DNA of 64,000 bases from an uncultured Roseivirga sp. (GTDB taxonomy: Bacteria; Bacteroidota; Bacteroidia; Cytophagales; Cyclobacteriaceae): assembly GCA_947493005.1 (NCBI GenBank), contig CANLOY010000001.1, positions 893,209 to 957,208 on the forward strand. Direction: 5' to 3'. Every line of letters starts with the position of its first letter. Positions within the stretch are counted from its first letter, which is position 1. Below the pieces are notes generated by a model, which saw nothing but the letters and a program-made list of their open reading frames with translations, was not told where the DNA came from and did not search any database. A program made the translations under genes and the position numbers. This document shows positions 27,291 to 36,257 of the stretch, piece after piece.

Positions 27291-28282
27291 AGCCCACCAA
27301 TCAAAAATGTTCCTAAAATCGCTTTATGGTCGGATGTGATTTTTACTGCATCCAATGAATCGCACCCAATACCTTTTGAATGGAATATGTAGTCGATAGG
27401 AATCTGAGCCAGAAGAGGGTTCCAGGCAGGAAATGTAGGGGTCAGCTTTTTGCGACTGTCTTTCAGGTTGGTAGATGACTTAAAACTGAGTAGCCGTTTG
27501 TCCCAGGGCACAGTATTAAAATCGCCTAGCACTAAAAACTCCCCATTTTTTTCTGCAATGTATTGCTGAGCACTTTTAATGTGCAGATTTCTGTCTTTCC
27601 AGCGTGCCTTTGACATTGGAGATCGTGTATGAAGGCTTAGAAAATTGATCGTTTCGTCTCCAACCGATACTTTTCCAGCAATGTTAGATGTGCCATGCCA
27701 GTCAATAGTCATTACATCTACTAGTGGAAATTTGCTGAAAATAGCTATACCCTGACCCTCATCTAGATTCCTGACTACTTTTGAATATGGGTAATCTTCT
27801 TTGAGTTTTGCTTCCAGGTTATCTGCCCATGGATTACTTACCTCCTGAAATGAGATGAGGTCGGGAGAAATCTGTAGCAACCGATTGATCGTTTCATCAT
27901 AAGCATTGTTGGTAGAAAGTACATTGAACTGTAGAATACTCAGTTTTTCATCTCCTTGAAAAACCTGATATCCTGTATCAATGGGATTGTTAATCTTAAA
28001 AAGCAACAGTATATAAATACTGAAATTGATTCCAGCCAGACGATAATGATGCTTAAAAATCCATATTACACTGAACAGGCCATAGATCAACATGGCCTGA
28101 AACAGGAATGATTGCAACAGGGTAAGTGTAAAGGTATAAGTAGGTATTAAAAGAATGATTGCTGGAATAAGCAGCATGGCGGCAACCATTCTTTCCCTGT
28201 TCTTTTTTTGTCTGAACCAACAGTAGGCCCTAAGGAGAAATACTCCTCCCCTGAGCAATATTTTGAGTTTAAGCGGATGCAT
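27287..28282 (-). CDS. Membrane-anchored endonuclease/exonuclease/phosphatase (EEP) family protein
   Basis: Residues about 1-100 contain a basic N-terminus and three hydrophobic helices. The EEP catalytic domain follows with LSILQFNVLS, the metal-binding SFQEVS, SLHTRSP, GDFNTVPWDKR, IDYIFHSKG and the terminal SDHKAI. These are the family's conserved Asn, Glu, Asp and His positions. The enzyme could act on nucleic acid or phosphoester lipids outside the membrane; topology and substrate are inferred. A palindrome 26 bp upstream of the ATG matches the one before the regulator operon. Confidence 0.85.
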   Translation of the reverse strand: MHPLKLKILLRGGVFLLRAYCWFRQKKNRERMVAAMLLIPAIILLIPTYTFTLTLLQSFLFQAMLIYGLFSVIWIFKHHYRLAGINFSIYILLLFKINNPIDTGYQVFQGDEKLSILQFNVLSTNNAYDETINRLLQISPDLISFQEVSNPWADNLEAKLKEDYPYSKVVRNLDEGQGIAIFSKFPLVDVMTIDWHGTSNIAGKVSVGDETINFLSLHTRSPMSKARWKDRNLHIKSAQQYIAEKNGEFLVLGDFNTVPWDKRLLSFKSSTNLKDSRKKLTPTFPAWNPLLAQIPIDYIFHSKGIGCDSLDAVKITSDHKAILGTFLIGGL

Positions 28283-28307
28283 GGTTATTATTTCTGAATT
28301 TTAAAAG

Positions 28308-28326
28308 TACTTTGTGTTTCAAAGTG
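28308..28326. promoter_or_regulatory. Palindromic operator candidate upstream of the EEP gene
   Basis: TACTTTG-N5-CAAAGTG is preceded by ATTTTAAAAG. It is the same design, spacing and flank as the site at 29273-29291. It lies directly before the EEP gene start and after the end of the winged-helix regulator gene. It is probably bound by that regulator. Confidence 0.5.
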
Positions 28327-28341
28327 AAAGCATAAAAAATA

Positions 28342-28650
28342 TTATACTCTCCCTGTCTGTTCTTTAATTAATGCCTCCAATGCATCTATATGCGCTTTGA
28401 AAGCACGTTTTCCGGCTTTTGTAGCCAGGTATTTTGTGTTAGGTTTTCTACCCACAAAACTCTTTTGCACCTCAATAAAAACCTCCTTCTCTAATGCCTT
28501 TAAATGGCTGGCAAGGTTACCGTCAGTTACCCCTAACAGCTCCTTTAACCGATTAAAGTCCATGGCTTCACCAGCAATTAGCGCAGACATAATGCCTAAC
28601 CTTACTCTGTTCTCAAAGGCCTTATTAAGTTTATGTATATCTACTTTCAA
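28342..28650 (-). CDS. Winged-helix transcriptional regulator (HTH_34/ArsR-MarR-like)
   Basis: The 102-residue protein is a single winged-helix domain: NRVRLGIMSALIAGEAMDFNRLKELLGVTDGNLASHLKALEKEVFIEVQ, then a basic wing KSFVGRKPNTKYLATKAGKRAF. This is the small stand-alone regulator type often paired with a membrane-protein gene in Bacteroidota. The ATG overlaps the stop of the upstream membrane-protein gene by 4 nt. Probable binding sites are the two TACTTTG-N5-CAAAGT palindromes, one before this operon and one before the next gene. Confidence 0.85.
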   Translation of the reverse strand: MKVDIHKLNKAFENRVRLGIMSALIAGEAMDFNRLKELLGVTDGNLASHLKALEKEVFIEVQKSFVGRKPNTKYLATKAGKRAFKAHIDALEALIKEQTGRV

Positions 28651-29264
28651 CGTTCGTATTTAAAGTACATCATAGCACCATAGACAATGTGCAGCACACC
28701 AAAGCCTAAAGCCCATATTAAAAGCCCATAGCCAACTACTGCACTGGCAACAAGTCCCAATATTACTTCTGAAATCCCCAAAAAGCGAATGTCTCTATAG
28801 GTATAATGACTTGCGTTGATCAATCCCATTCCATAGAATATAAGTGTAATGGGGGCAATCATTCCAATTAAACCTTGCTGGTAGAAAATGATTACCAGTA
28901 TGCCTCCGGCTAGCAAAGGAATAAAGAGGTTAACCAGTAACCTTTTTGTGGTTTCGTCCCATGTTTTTACCCCATCCTTGTTGGCCTTTCTTTTGGTAAG
29001 GTAAATACCAGTACCAATGGTAAGTACAAGGGTAGATAGTGCGATAATCACTAGGTTCAATAAGTTTCCTCTTACATCTCGGATTACCAGTTGTTCATAG
29101 ACAACGGTTTGACTTGTGTAAACCAACCGATAGGCGATTGCCGCACCAACAAGTGCATAAACTCCGGCAAGTATACCAGATAGGCCGCTTAGCGATATAA
29201 ACCGAGAAGACTTCTCCATGATGGATCTTATCTCAGAAATATCTTTCAAATAATCCTTTTCCAT
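28647..29264 (-). CDS. Six-helix membrane protein partnered with a winged-helix regulator
   Basis: The 205-residue integral membrane protein has a short acidic N-terminus (EKDYLKDISEIRSIMEKSSRF) and about six helices. The first contains SGLSGILAGVYALVGAAIAY. The function is unknown. Its stop overlaps the start of the regulator gene by 4 nt. Such regulator/membrane-protein pairs recur in Bacteroidota and may sense membrane state. A palindromic operator candidate begins 9 bp upstream of the ATG. Confidence 0.75.
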   Translation of the reverse strand: MEKDYLKDISEIRSIMEKSSRFISLSGLSGILAGVYALVGAAIAYRLVYTSQTVVYEQLVIRDVRGNLLNLVIIALSTLVLTIGTGIYLTKRKANKDGVKTWDETTKRLLVNLFIPLLAGGILVIIFYQQGLIGMIAPITLIFYGMGLINASHYTYRDIRFLGISEVILGLVASAVVGYGLLIWALGFGVLHIVYGAMMYFKYER

Positions 29265-29272
29265 TTTAAAAG

Positions 29273-29291
29273 TACTTTGAATTGCAAAGTA
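29273..29291. promoter_or_regulatory. Palindromic operator candidate upstream of the regulator operon
   Basis: TACTTTG-N5-CAAAGTA is a perfect 7-bp inverted repeat, flanked by ATTTTAAAAG as at 28308-28326. Its position suggests autoregulation by the winged-helix protein. It also lies 54 bp from the divergent ECF sigma gene. Confidence 0.55.
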
Positions 29292-29312
29292 GAAAAATGA
29301 AATTTAACAGAC

Positions 29313-29327
29313 AATCCATAATGGATT
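29313..29327. promoter_or_regulatory. 15-bp palindrome before the ECF sigma gene
   Basis: AATCCAT-A-ATGGATT is a perfect inverted repeat ending 17 bp before the sigma-factor start. It could be an operator or part of the promoter region; no other support is available. Confidence 0.3.
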
Positions 29328-29344
29328 AAATTTTCGGATTATTT

Positions 29345-29935
29345 TTGGGCCACGTGCAAAGCCAGGACCACACTCATCTTCAACAACAACTTGCTCAAGG
29401 CAGTGAAAATGCATTTGAAGAGGTATTCAATACTTACTTCAAAGTGTTAGTGGTATTTGCCAAAAAATTTGTGAATGACCTTGACCTTGCTGAAGACCTG
29501 GTTCAAGAAGTTCTGATCAAACTATACCAAAACCGAAAGTCCATTCAGTTTCATACTTCTCTAAAGGCATTTCTATTTCAGTCTGTAAGAAATAAGTGCA
29601 TTGATCATTTGAGGTCGGCCAAAACCAAGTCTGAGCATCACGATCAAATCAGGGTAATGAATTATGACGAGCAGTTTGACTTGAACGATACTATGGTACA
29701 GACTGAGTTGGAAGAGAGAGTTTACAAAGCCATTAGTGGTTTACCAGACCAGTGTCAGCACATATTTAAGATGAGTAGAATGGATGGTAAGCGAAATCAG
29801 GAGATTGCAGATGAGCTGAATATTTCGAAAAGGACCGTTGAAACACAAATCAGCAACGCGTTAAAGAGGCTAAGAAAAGATGTTTTGCAGTATGTTAACT
29901 TATTGATAATCATGCTAATAAAAATATTTATGTAA
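29345..29935 (+). CDS. RNA polymerase ECF sigma factor (FecI-like)
   Basis: The 196-residue sigma-70 family protein has region 2 (AFEEVFNTYFKVLVVFAKKFV, then LAEDLVQEVLIKLYQN) and region 4 (GLPDQCQHIFKMSRMDGKRNQEIADELNISKRTVETQIS). It is of the Bacteroidota FecI-like type, held inactive by the following FecR protein. No ATG is available at the N-terminus; TTG 29345 or GTG 29354 would serve. It begins the operon sigma, FecR, TonB receptor and two barrel proteins. Confidence 0.92.
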   Translation: MGHVQSQDHTHLQQQLAQGSENAFEEVFNTYFKVLVVFAKKFVNDLDLAEDLVQEVLIKLYQNRKSIQFHTSLKAFLFQSVRNKCIDHLRSAKTKSEHHDQIRVMNYDEQFDLNDTMVQTELEERVYKAISGLPDQCQHIFKMSRMDGKRNQEIADELNISKRTVETQISNALKRLRKDVLQYVNLLIIMLIKIFM

Positions 29936-29993
29936 AAAATATGTGACAGGCTTACGTGTATTTGTAAGCTGTACCGTCACACCATTGAATCAG

Positions 29994-30968
29994 ATGAAGA
30001 ATGAACCTATCATATCGGACCATTTGCTGATAACCTATGTAAAAGGTGAAGCCAGTGCTCAGGAGACTCAGATTGTAGAGGACTGGTTGGCTGAGTCGGT
30101 GGATAACCGAAATGAGCTAGGTAAAATAAAGCTGCTTTGGAAGGGCTCAGAAGCCATAGCAGATTTTGAAGCCATAGATATGGCTAAGAACTGGAAGGAG
30201 CTTCAGTCCAGAATTTCTCAGGCGCCTGAGAAATCAACTGTAAAATGGCATGTATGGAAATATGCCGCGGCTCTTTTGCTACTTGCGGCTGTTACTTTTC
30301 TAATAATCAGACCGGGAGAAGAGTTAGTGATGCAGAATGCCTTGGCTAGTGAAGGCCCAATAGAATTGAGTCTTGCAGATGGTTCTAAGGTTTGGCTGAA
30401 TAAAGGTGCTTCTTTAGATTATCCGGAAAAATTTATCGGTTCGAAACGAGAAGTTACATTAAAGGGAGAGGCTTTCTTTGAAGTTACTCATAACCCTGAA
30501 AAGCCTTTTATAGTAACTGCCGATGGAACTACAACTGAGGTTCTCGGAACGTCATTCAATATATATGAGGGAGAAGGAGAATTGTTTCAACTAGTGTTGA
30601 AAACAGGTAAGGTTCGCTTTACAAAAGATAGAAAAAGAGCGACACTTTTGCCCGGTGATAAAATCAGTGTTAATGCCAGAGGGGAAATTATGAAAACGGC
30701 TAACACTGACAGAAACTTTATGTCCTGGAAAACCAGAAAGCTCGTTTTTGAAAACACACCTATGGAAGAGGTGATTGGAGATATATCGAGGCTCTACGGT
30801 GTAGTACTGGAGATAACCGACAAAGAATTCTTGAGCTGTCCACTTAATGCTACGTTCAACAACGAGCCATTAGAAGAAGTAATGGGCACTATAGAATTAC
30901 TTTTTAATGTAGAAGCACGACAGAATGGTCAACTCTATCAACTAATAGGAAAGGGGTGCAATAAATGA
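29994..30968 (+). CDS. FecR-family anti-sigma factor
   Basis: FecR proteins hold the sigma factor at the membrane and receive the signal from the STN domain of the TonB receptor. An N-terminal cytoplasmic segment (about 1-85) precedes one transmembrane helix (YAAALLLLAAVTFLII). The periplasmic FecR domain follows with IELSLADGSKVWLNKGASLDYPEKF, GEAFFEVTHNPEKPF and VLGTSFNI. The C-terminal DUF4974-type region (KLVFENTPMEEVIGDISRLY) is present. ATG 29994 is chosen over a frame extension from 29943 that lacks FecR-like sequence. Confidence 0.93.
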   Translation: MKNEPIISDHLLITYVKGEASAQETQIVEDWLAESVDNRNELGKIKLLWKGSEAIADFEAIDMAKNWKELQSRISQAPEKSTVKWHVWKYAAALLLLAAVTFLIIRPGEELVMQNALASEGPIELSLADGSKVWLNKGASLDYPEKFIGSKREVTLKGEAFFEVTHNPEKPFIVTADGTTTEVLGTSFNIYEGEGELFQLVLKTGKVRFTKDRKRATLLPGDKISVNARGEIMKTANTDRNFMSWKTRKLVFENTPMEEVIGDISRLYGVVLEITDKEFLSCPLNATFNNEPLEEVMGTIELLFNVEARQNGQLYQLIGKGCNK

Positions 30969-31003
30969 TAAGCTTAGCCCAAAGCATATAAACTCAAAAA
31001 ATC

Positions 31004-33628
31004 ATGCAACGCGAAATAATCATAATAGCAGCCCTACTGCTACCGGTATCGTATTGCCTTTCCCAAAAGCCTCAGTCCAGACTAGAGGCCAAAGTAAGCG
31101 TCTATATAGAAAGCGAACCTCTGGCCAATGCATTGAAGATTATTGAAGAAGCAGGCAACTTCAAATTTGCATATTCTTCAAATGATGTGGATTTGAGTAG
31201 AGAAATTACCTTGGTTGCCAATGGGGAGTCCTTAATAAGCTTACTTCGCAAAATTTTTCCAGATAGCAATATTGTATTTAAGGAAAGAGGAAATAAGGTA
31301 TTGATCATTAAGACTATTCCTCCATCAATTCTTCAAACGGTCAGAGGGGTAGTGTTGGAAGCGGAGACCAAACAGCCCATTCCCGGAGCCAATGTGATTA
31401 TTACAAACACTGAGCCTCTACTTGGTGCACCGACTGATATATATGGGAGGTATAAAATTGAAAACGTACCAGTAGGTAGAGTATCTGTACAAGCTACTTT
31501 TTCAGGTTATAAGCCTTTTATTATTAGCAATATGTTTGTTGATGCTGGTAAAGAACTAGTGCTGAATATTAGTTTAAAAGAGTCGGTAACGGAATTGCAA
31601 GCGGTAGTAGTGATTGCAGACTTAGATAAGGCAAGGCCGATTAACGAAATGGCTATGGTAAGTGCTAAGTCTTTTACTGTAGAGGAAACCAGCAAGTATG
31701 CTGGCAGTTTTAATGATCCTGCCCGAATGGCCACCACATATGCCGGTGTTATTGGTGCGCAAGATGATACAGACAACGGCATTATTATTCGTGGCAACTC
31801 TCCAAAAGGCCTACAATGGAGGTTAGAGGGTGTTGAAATTCCAAACCCAAATCACTTTGCTTCTGACGGTGCTTCGAGTGGTGCCGTGGGTATGTTAAAC
31901 AGCAATGTGTTGACTAATTCTGATTTTATGACAGGAGCCTTTCCAGCTGAATATGGCAATGCATTTTCAGGAGTATTCGATTTGAAGCTGAGAAACGGAA
32001 ATAATGAGAAAAGAGAATATTCTATTCAGGCCGGCCTTCTTGGCATTGACGCATCGTTTGAAGGGCCAATAAAGAGAACAAATGGAAAGCAGCTCCCTAA
32101 CGCTTCCTATCTGGTGAACTATCGATATTCAACTATTTCCATTTTAGAAAAACTGGGTTTGAATATAGCCAATAATGCTTTGTCTATTCCAGTATATCAG
32201 GATCTTGCGTTCAAGTTCAATATGCCGACTGAGAAAGCCGGAACCTTTTCATGGTACGGGCTTGGAGGTAAATCTAAATCGCATGAAACCTTTGAGAACC
32301 TGGGAGCTAATCAACCACTCAGAGATAGAGAGAAATACCAAATGGGGCTTACAGGGATTTCAAATGTGCTTAGTCTTGGTGATAATTCATTTTTGGAAAC
32401 AAACCTCTCTTACAGTATTACGCAATATGATTTTCTGCTGAACGTAAGAAGCAACAACCAGGTTTTTGATGAGGATATTGAAGACTATACAAATGAAAGT
32501 ACCAGACTTTCTACAACCTACAACACTAAATTTAATGCCAGGCACAGTTCAAAATGGGGAGTAGTATATACAAGGCTCGGCTATGATATCAATTCAGTGG
32601 GTAAAACACCTGAAGGGCAACCTTTATATCAAGCAAATGAAAAGGGTGGTTTTGGAATGTGGCAGTCGTTTATCAGCCATAAATTCAATGTCACAGATGA
32701 GTTCTCCTTAACTGGAGGCCTACATTACATAAGATTGAATCTTAATGGTCAGGACAATATTGAACCTCGGCTTGGAGCGCGTTGGCAGTTTGCCAACAAC
32801 CAGTGGCTTAGCTTTGGTTTCGGTATACACAGTAGAAGGGAAGAAACATCTTTGTATTTCACGGAGCTTTTCAGGTCTGACCTGACAGCTCATCAGCCCA
32901 ATACAAAACTTGAATTGGCAAAAGCACGGCACTTTGTAGTTGGCTACGACAGAACCTTTAATAAAGACTTTCATTTGAAACTAGAGGTCTACTATCAAGA
33001 CCTCTACAATATACCTGTAGGGGCCGACCCGACTAGTCTGTATTCATCACTAAATCAGGAAAATGCCTTTCAGAGAGTTGCATTGATCAATAAAGGCAAA
33101 GGCAGAAACTATGGACTTGAATTTACTTTCGAGAAATTTTTATCAAGAGGCTATTTCTTCTTAACAACCGCTTCTATTTATGATTCCAGGTTCAAAGCAC
33201 AAACTGGAGGATGGTTTAATACACGCTATAATGGTAGATACAATGTAAACCTTGTGGGGGGAAAAGAATTTAAGTTAAGAGGCGTAGACAAGCAGAAGCT
33301 TTTGAATGTTGGTTTGGAAACTGTTTTAGGCGGAGGGGTTCGTACTACAGAAATTGACTTACAGTCTTCAATAGATCAGGGTAAAACGATCTACTTTTTA
33401 GATAGGCCTTTCGGGAGGCAATTACCCGATTATATCAGAATAGATTTTCAGATTGGAATAAAGACTAATAAAAAAGGAAGAACGCACGAATGGAGGGTTG
33501 ATATCCAAAATTTGACCAGCAGGTCTAATCTGGTCAGAGAAATGTTTTCAGCTTCGAAAGAGGCTATAATTCCCTCTTCTTACACAGGTGAAATTATACC
33601 TGTATTAAGCTATAAACTTACATTTTAA
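31004..33628 (+). CDS. TonB-dependent receptor with N-terminal STN signalling domain
   Basis: The 874-residue outer-membrane receptor starts with a signal peptide. An STN domain follows (about 25-105; VSVYIESEPLANALKIIEE), which should contact FecR. A CarboxypepD_reg-like beta-sandwich (RGVVLEAETKQPIPGANVIITNTE), the plug (AMVSAKSFTVEETSKYAGSF, IIIRGNSPKGLQWRLEGVEI) and the 22-strand barrel ending in phenylalanine complete it. It imports a ligand, probably a siderophore or chelate, and relays its presence to the sigma factor. The ligand is not deducible. Its stop overlaps an upstream ATG of the next gene (TAATG). Confidence 0.92.
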   Translation: MQREIIIIAALLLPVSYCLSQKPQSRLEAKVSVYIESEPLANALKIIEEAGNFKFAYSSNDVDLSREITLVANGESLISLLRKIFPDSNIVFKERGNKVLIIKTIPPSILQTVRGVVLEAETKQPIPGANVIITNTEPLLGAPTDIYGRYKIENVPVGRVSVQATFSGYKPFIISNMFVDAGKELVLNISLKESVTELQAVVVIADLDKARPINEMAMVSAKSFTVEETSKYAGSFNDPARMATTYAGVIGAQDDTDNGIIIRGNSPKGLQWRLEGVEIPNPNHFASDGASSGAVGMLNSNVLTNSDFMTGAFPAEYGNAFSGVFDLKLRNGNNEKREYSIQAGLLGIDASFEGPIKRTNGKQLPNASYLVNYRYSTISILEKLGLNIANNALSIPVYQDLAFKFNMPTEKAGTFSWYGLGGKSKSHETFENLGANQPLRDREKYQMGLTGISNVLSLGDNSFLETNLSYSITQYDFLLNVRSNNQVFDEDIEDYTNESTRLSTTYNTKFNARHSSKWGVVYTRLGYDINSVGKTPEGQPLYQANEKGGFGMWQSFISHKFNVTDEFSLTGGLHYIRLNLNGQDNIEPRLGARWQFANNQWLSFGFGIHSRREETSLYFTELFRSDLTAHQPNTKLELAKARHFVVGYDRTFNKDFHLKLEVYYQDLYNIPVGADPTSLYSSLNQENAFQRVALINKGKGRNYGLEFTFEKFLSRGYFFLTTASIYDSRFKAQTGGWFNTRYNGRYNVNLVGGKEFKLRGVDKQKLLNVGLETVLGGGVRTTEIDLQSSIDQGKTIYFLDRPFGRQLPDYIRIDFQIGIKTNKKGRTHEWRVDIQNLTSRSNLVREMFSASKEAIIPSSYTGEIIPVLSYKLTF

Positions 33629-33651
33629 TGAATAACTCAAAAATCAAAATT

Positions 33652-34296
33652 ATGAAAAGAACAACGATTACTTTATGCTTGCTTTTATTGGCAACATGTG
33701 CATTTGCTCAGGAAGAAGAGGAAATGAAAACACTCTTTGGAAACAATGGAATTACCTCTCATGGTGGCTATGGTGGAATTACAACGTCCTATACCAATAT
33801 TGACAACCGAGACGCTATTATGATAGGCGCGAGAGGTGCCTGGCTTATCAATCATAAAATTGGAATAGGCCTGGCAGGAACAGGTTTTTTAACTGAAGGC
33901 AAAGTAGACACCCAATTGAATGGAGACAGGTATCAATTAGAAGGTGGTTATGGTGGCTTGTTTCTGGAATACATAGTAAACCCTAATAGTCCGATTCATC
34001 TGAGTTTTCCGTTAACCATTGGTGCAGGAGGAGTGTCATATACCGAGTCTTACAATTCTTTCAGAGGAAACGATTTTGACCACTTTGGTGAGGATGATGA
34101 AGCTTTTTTTGTAATAGAACCTGGTGTTGAACTTGAGCTTAATTTGCTGAAATTTATGCGCATGGCTTTTGGCGTAAGCTACCGTTATACTTCGGATGTA
34201 TCATTGAACTATGTATCCAACAATCAAACGATTGTTTCGAAGGATGTTTTGAATGGATTTTCAGGAGGTATTACTCTAAAGTTCGGAAAGTTCTAA
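33652..34296 (+). CDS. Small outer-membrane beta-barrel protein in the Fec-type operon
   Basis: The product has a signal peptide (MKRTTITLCLLLLATCAFAQ) and alternating hydrophobic strands, ending in TLKFGKF with a terminal phenylalanine, as expected for a barrel of about eight to ten strands. Motifs such as GGYGGLFLEY and HLSFPLTIGAGG recur in the next gene. ATG 33652 begins the signal peptide; an earlier ATG at 33628 overlaps the receptor stop. The function is unknown, but its place in the operon suggests a co-regulated surface role. Confidence 0.75.
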   Translation: MKRTTITLCLLLLATCAFAQEEEEMKTLFGNNGITSHGGYGGITTSYTNIDNRDAIMIGARGAWLINHKIGIGLAGTGFLTEGKVDTQLNGDRYQLEGGYGGLFLEYIVNPNSPIHLSFPLTIGAGGVSYTESYNSFRGNDFDHFGEDDEAFFVIEPGVELELNLLKFMRMAFGVSYRYTSDVSLNYVSNNQTIVSKDVLNGFSGGITLKFGKF

Positions 34297-34305
34297 CTGC
34301 TAAAC

Positions 34306-35607
34306 GTGAGAAAGAGGTTACTCATATTATTGCTAATAATATCCTCTTGTGCTTTGTATGCACAGGAGGATAAATCTCTTTTGGACCGAGAGGTAACCCA
34401 CTCTTTTATTGGACTTACACTTGCGGATGTACTTAAGGCGCTGGAATCCGAAATTGATGGGTTGATTTTTGTTTACTCTCCTAGTTCTTTTGACATGGAG
34501 AGAAGGATTTCGGCCAGATTTGAAAAAGAGGTACTCAGAAACGTTCTCGAAACAATCTTTAGAGAAGGGTATATAGATTATCAGCAGAGGAATGACAAAA
34601 TAATTCTTAGATCCAAAAGCCCTGGAGAAAGAAGGGCTGATGCTTCTAGTCGAAAGTTAAGTGAACAGAAAACTGTTTTAAATAAGGCAGAAGAAGAAGC
34701 ATCCATTCAAGCGATATCAGAAAAAATACAGAAAGACAGTTCTGAAATTAAGTTACCCACTGTAGCTGTTGGTGAACTTGTGAACGCTGAGAAAGCGGAG
34801 GGTTTCATTACTATAAATAAGGCTTCCGAAACGATTTTACCGGCTGCTTCAAAACCAGATAGCGTTACCGTTGGACAGGCTATACCTCAACCTATACTGG
34901 TTAAGAAAACTCCGAAAGTAGCTAGCCACATAGCTTTTCCTTCATTACGTCTGGGAGCTCATAATGCCACTTTCTATGGTGGGTCAAGGGTGAAAGTAGA
35001 TAGCACTCCATTTAAAACAAGAATCTATCAAAAAGCATTGGCAAAGTATAATCGATTCCAAATAAAGCAAGCTGAAGAAAAGAAGTTCAGGGCTTATCTT
35101 TCATCCTATACAGGTTATACCCAAATAGGAGAGGATGATGGTATTCAAATGGGGGGAAGCCTGGTATGGTTGAAAAACAAACGTTGGGGTTTTGGCTTTT
35201 CTGGGTATGCAATTCAGGCTACCGAAATTGATGATCAAATACTTTCTGGTGGATACAGAACAGCGGGTGGTTATGGTGGTTTTCTAATAGAATATACACT
35301 TAAGCCTTCTAACCGATTACATTTCAGTTTTCCCTTGACAATAGGAGCAGGTGGGATTGCTTATGTTCAACATCCGATAAGGAATGGTGATAGGTTAATT
35401 GAAGATCAGAAGTTCATCATGGCCATTGAGCAAGGTGCAGCGATCGAACTGAACGTTATCAAATACATCAGGGTGGGTTTTGAGCTCAACTATAGGTTCA
35501 CATCCAATACAAACCTTAACTATCAAAACAACCGGGGAGAAATTTTGGCTTCTGATGCTTTGAATGGACTTAACTTTGGTATTAGGGTTAAACTTGGTTT
35601 GTTTTAA
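34306..35607 (+). CDS. STN domain fused to an outer-membrane barrel (no TonB plug)
   Basis: The 433-residue protein has a signal peptide, then an STN-like domain (about 22-100; THSFIGLTLADVLKALESE, NDKIILRSK). A long polar linker follows (about 105-240). The C-terminal barrel of about 190 residues is homologous to the preceding gene (GGYGGFLIEYTLKP, HFSFPLTIGAGG, LGLF end). STN domains usually sit on TonB receptors or secretins, so this architecture is unusual. It may provide a second, TonB-independent input to FecR. Start GTG 34306. Confidence 0.75.
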   Translation: MRKRLLILLLIISSCALYAQEDKSLLDREVTHSFIGLTLADVLKALESEIDGLIFVYSPSSFDMERRISARFEKEVLRNVLETIFREGYIDYQQRNDKIILRSKSPGERRADASSRKLSEQKTVLNKAEEEASIQAISEKIQKDSSEIKLPTVAVGELVNAEKAEGFITINKASETILPAASKPDSVTVGQAIPQPILVKKTPKVASHIAFPSLRLGAHNATFYGGSRVKVDSTPFKTRIYQKALAKYNRFQIKQAEEKKFRAYLSSYTGYTQIGEDDGIQMGGSLVWLKNKRWGFGFSGYAIQATEIDDQILSGGYRTAGGYGGFLIEYTLKPSNRLHFSFPLTIGAGGIAYVQHPIRNGDRLIEDQKFIMAIEQGAAIELNVIKYIRVGFELNYRFTSNTNLNYQNNRGEILASDALNGLNFGIRVKLGLF

Positions 35608-36257
35608 AGCTCTCGTAATCGTTGAGTTAACTCATTATGATTTCCAACCAATTCTTGTGCTCCAGCATTTTTTAAGGCATCGGCCAGTCCGTTTCTTACA
35701 TGACTGCCCCCCATATATCCAATAGTATGTAATCCTGCAGCTGTGGCGGCAGTAACACCAGCTACGCTGTCTTCGATAACCACTACATCTTTTTCGGAAT
35801 GGTCAATTTTTGATAGAGCAAAATGATACAAATCGGGGCTCGGCTTTCCTTTTTCAACCATTTCGGCAGAGAAAACGCGCCCTTCAAAGTGATGTTCTAT
35901 TTTCAGCTTATCCAATGCTAGTTCTACATAATCTTTGGCACTATTGGAAACTACTGAGCGGGGTAAGGTTAATGCATCCAACATTTCCCAAACCCCATCA
36001 ATAGGTTTCTGATTTTCCCTGATCTTATCGTCAAGAACTGGAATAACTTCTGAGAGGTTCAAATCTTCTCTCAATCGCTTTTCAGCTTTTAAGGAGGTAA
36101 CGATATCTGTAAAAGTTTTACCGGTGTAATTGCTGATATATTCTTCAATATCAATTGCTACAGATTCACTATTTAGCCAGATTGTAACTATTTCTGCAGC
36201 AACTATTTCTGTATCAATTAACACACCATCACAGTCGAAAAGGATATGTTTTACCAT
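35604..36257 (-). CDS. HAD-superfamily phosphatase (beta-phosphoglucomutase-like)
   Basis: The 217-residue HAD subfamily IA hydrolase has motif I FDCDGVLIDTE with nucleophile D8 and general acid D10. A helical cap follows. Motif II is VVSNSA, motif III is the lysine in KGKPSPDLY, and motif IV is VIEDSVAGV. It probably dephosphorylates a sugar phosphate or similar metabolite. The start overlaps the stop of the LOG-family gene by 1 nt (TAATG), so the two form an operon. Its 3' end converges on the STN-barrel gene with a 4-nt overlap. Confidence 0.88.
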   Translation of the reverse strand: MVKHILFDCDGVLIDTEIVAAEIVTIWLNSESVAIDIEEYISNYTGKTFTDIVTSLKAEKRLREDLNLSEVIPVLDDKIRENQKPIDGVWEMLDALTLPRSVVSNSAKDYVELALDKLKIEHHFEGRVFSAEMVEKGKPSPDLYHFALSKIDHSEKDVVVIEDSVAGVTAATAAGLHTIGYMGGSHVRNGLADALKNAGAQELVGNHNELTQRLREL

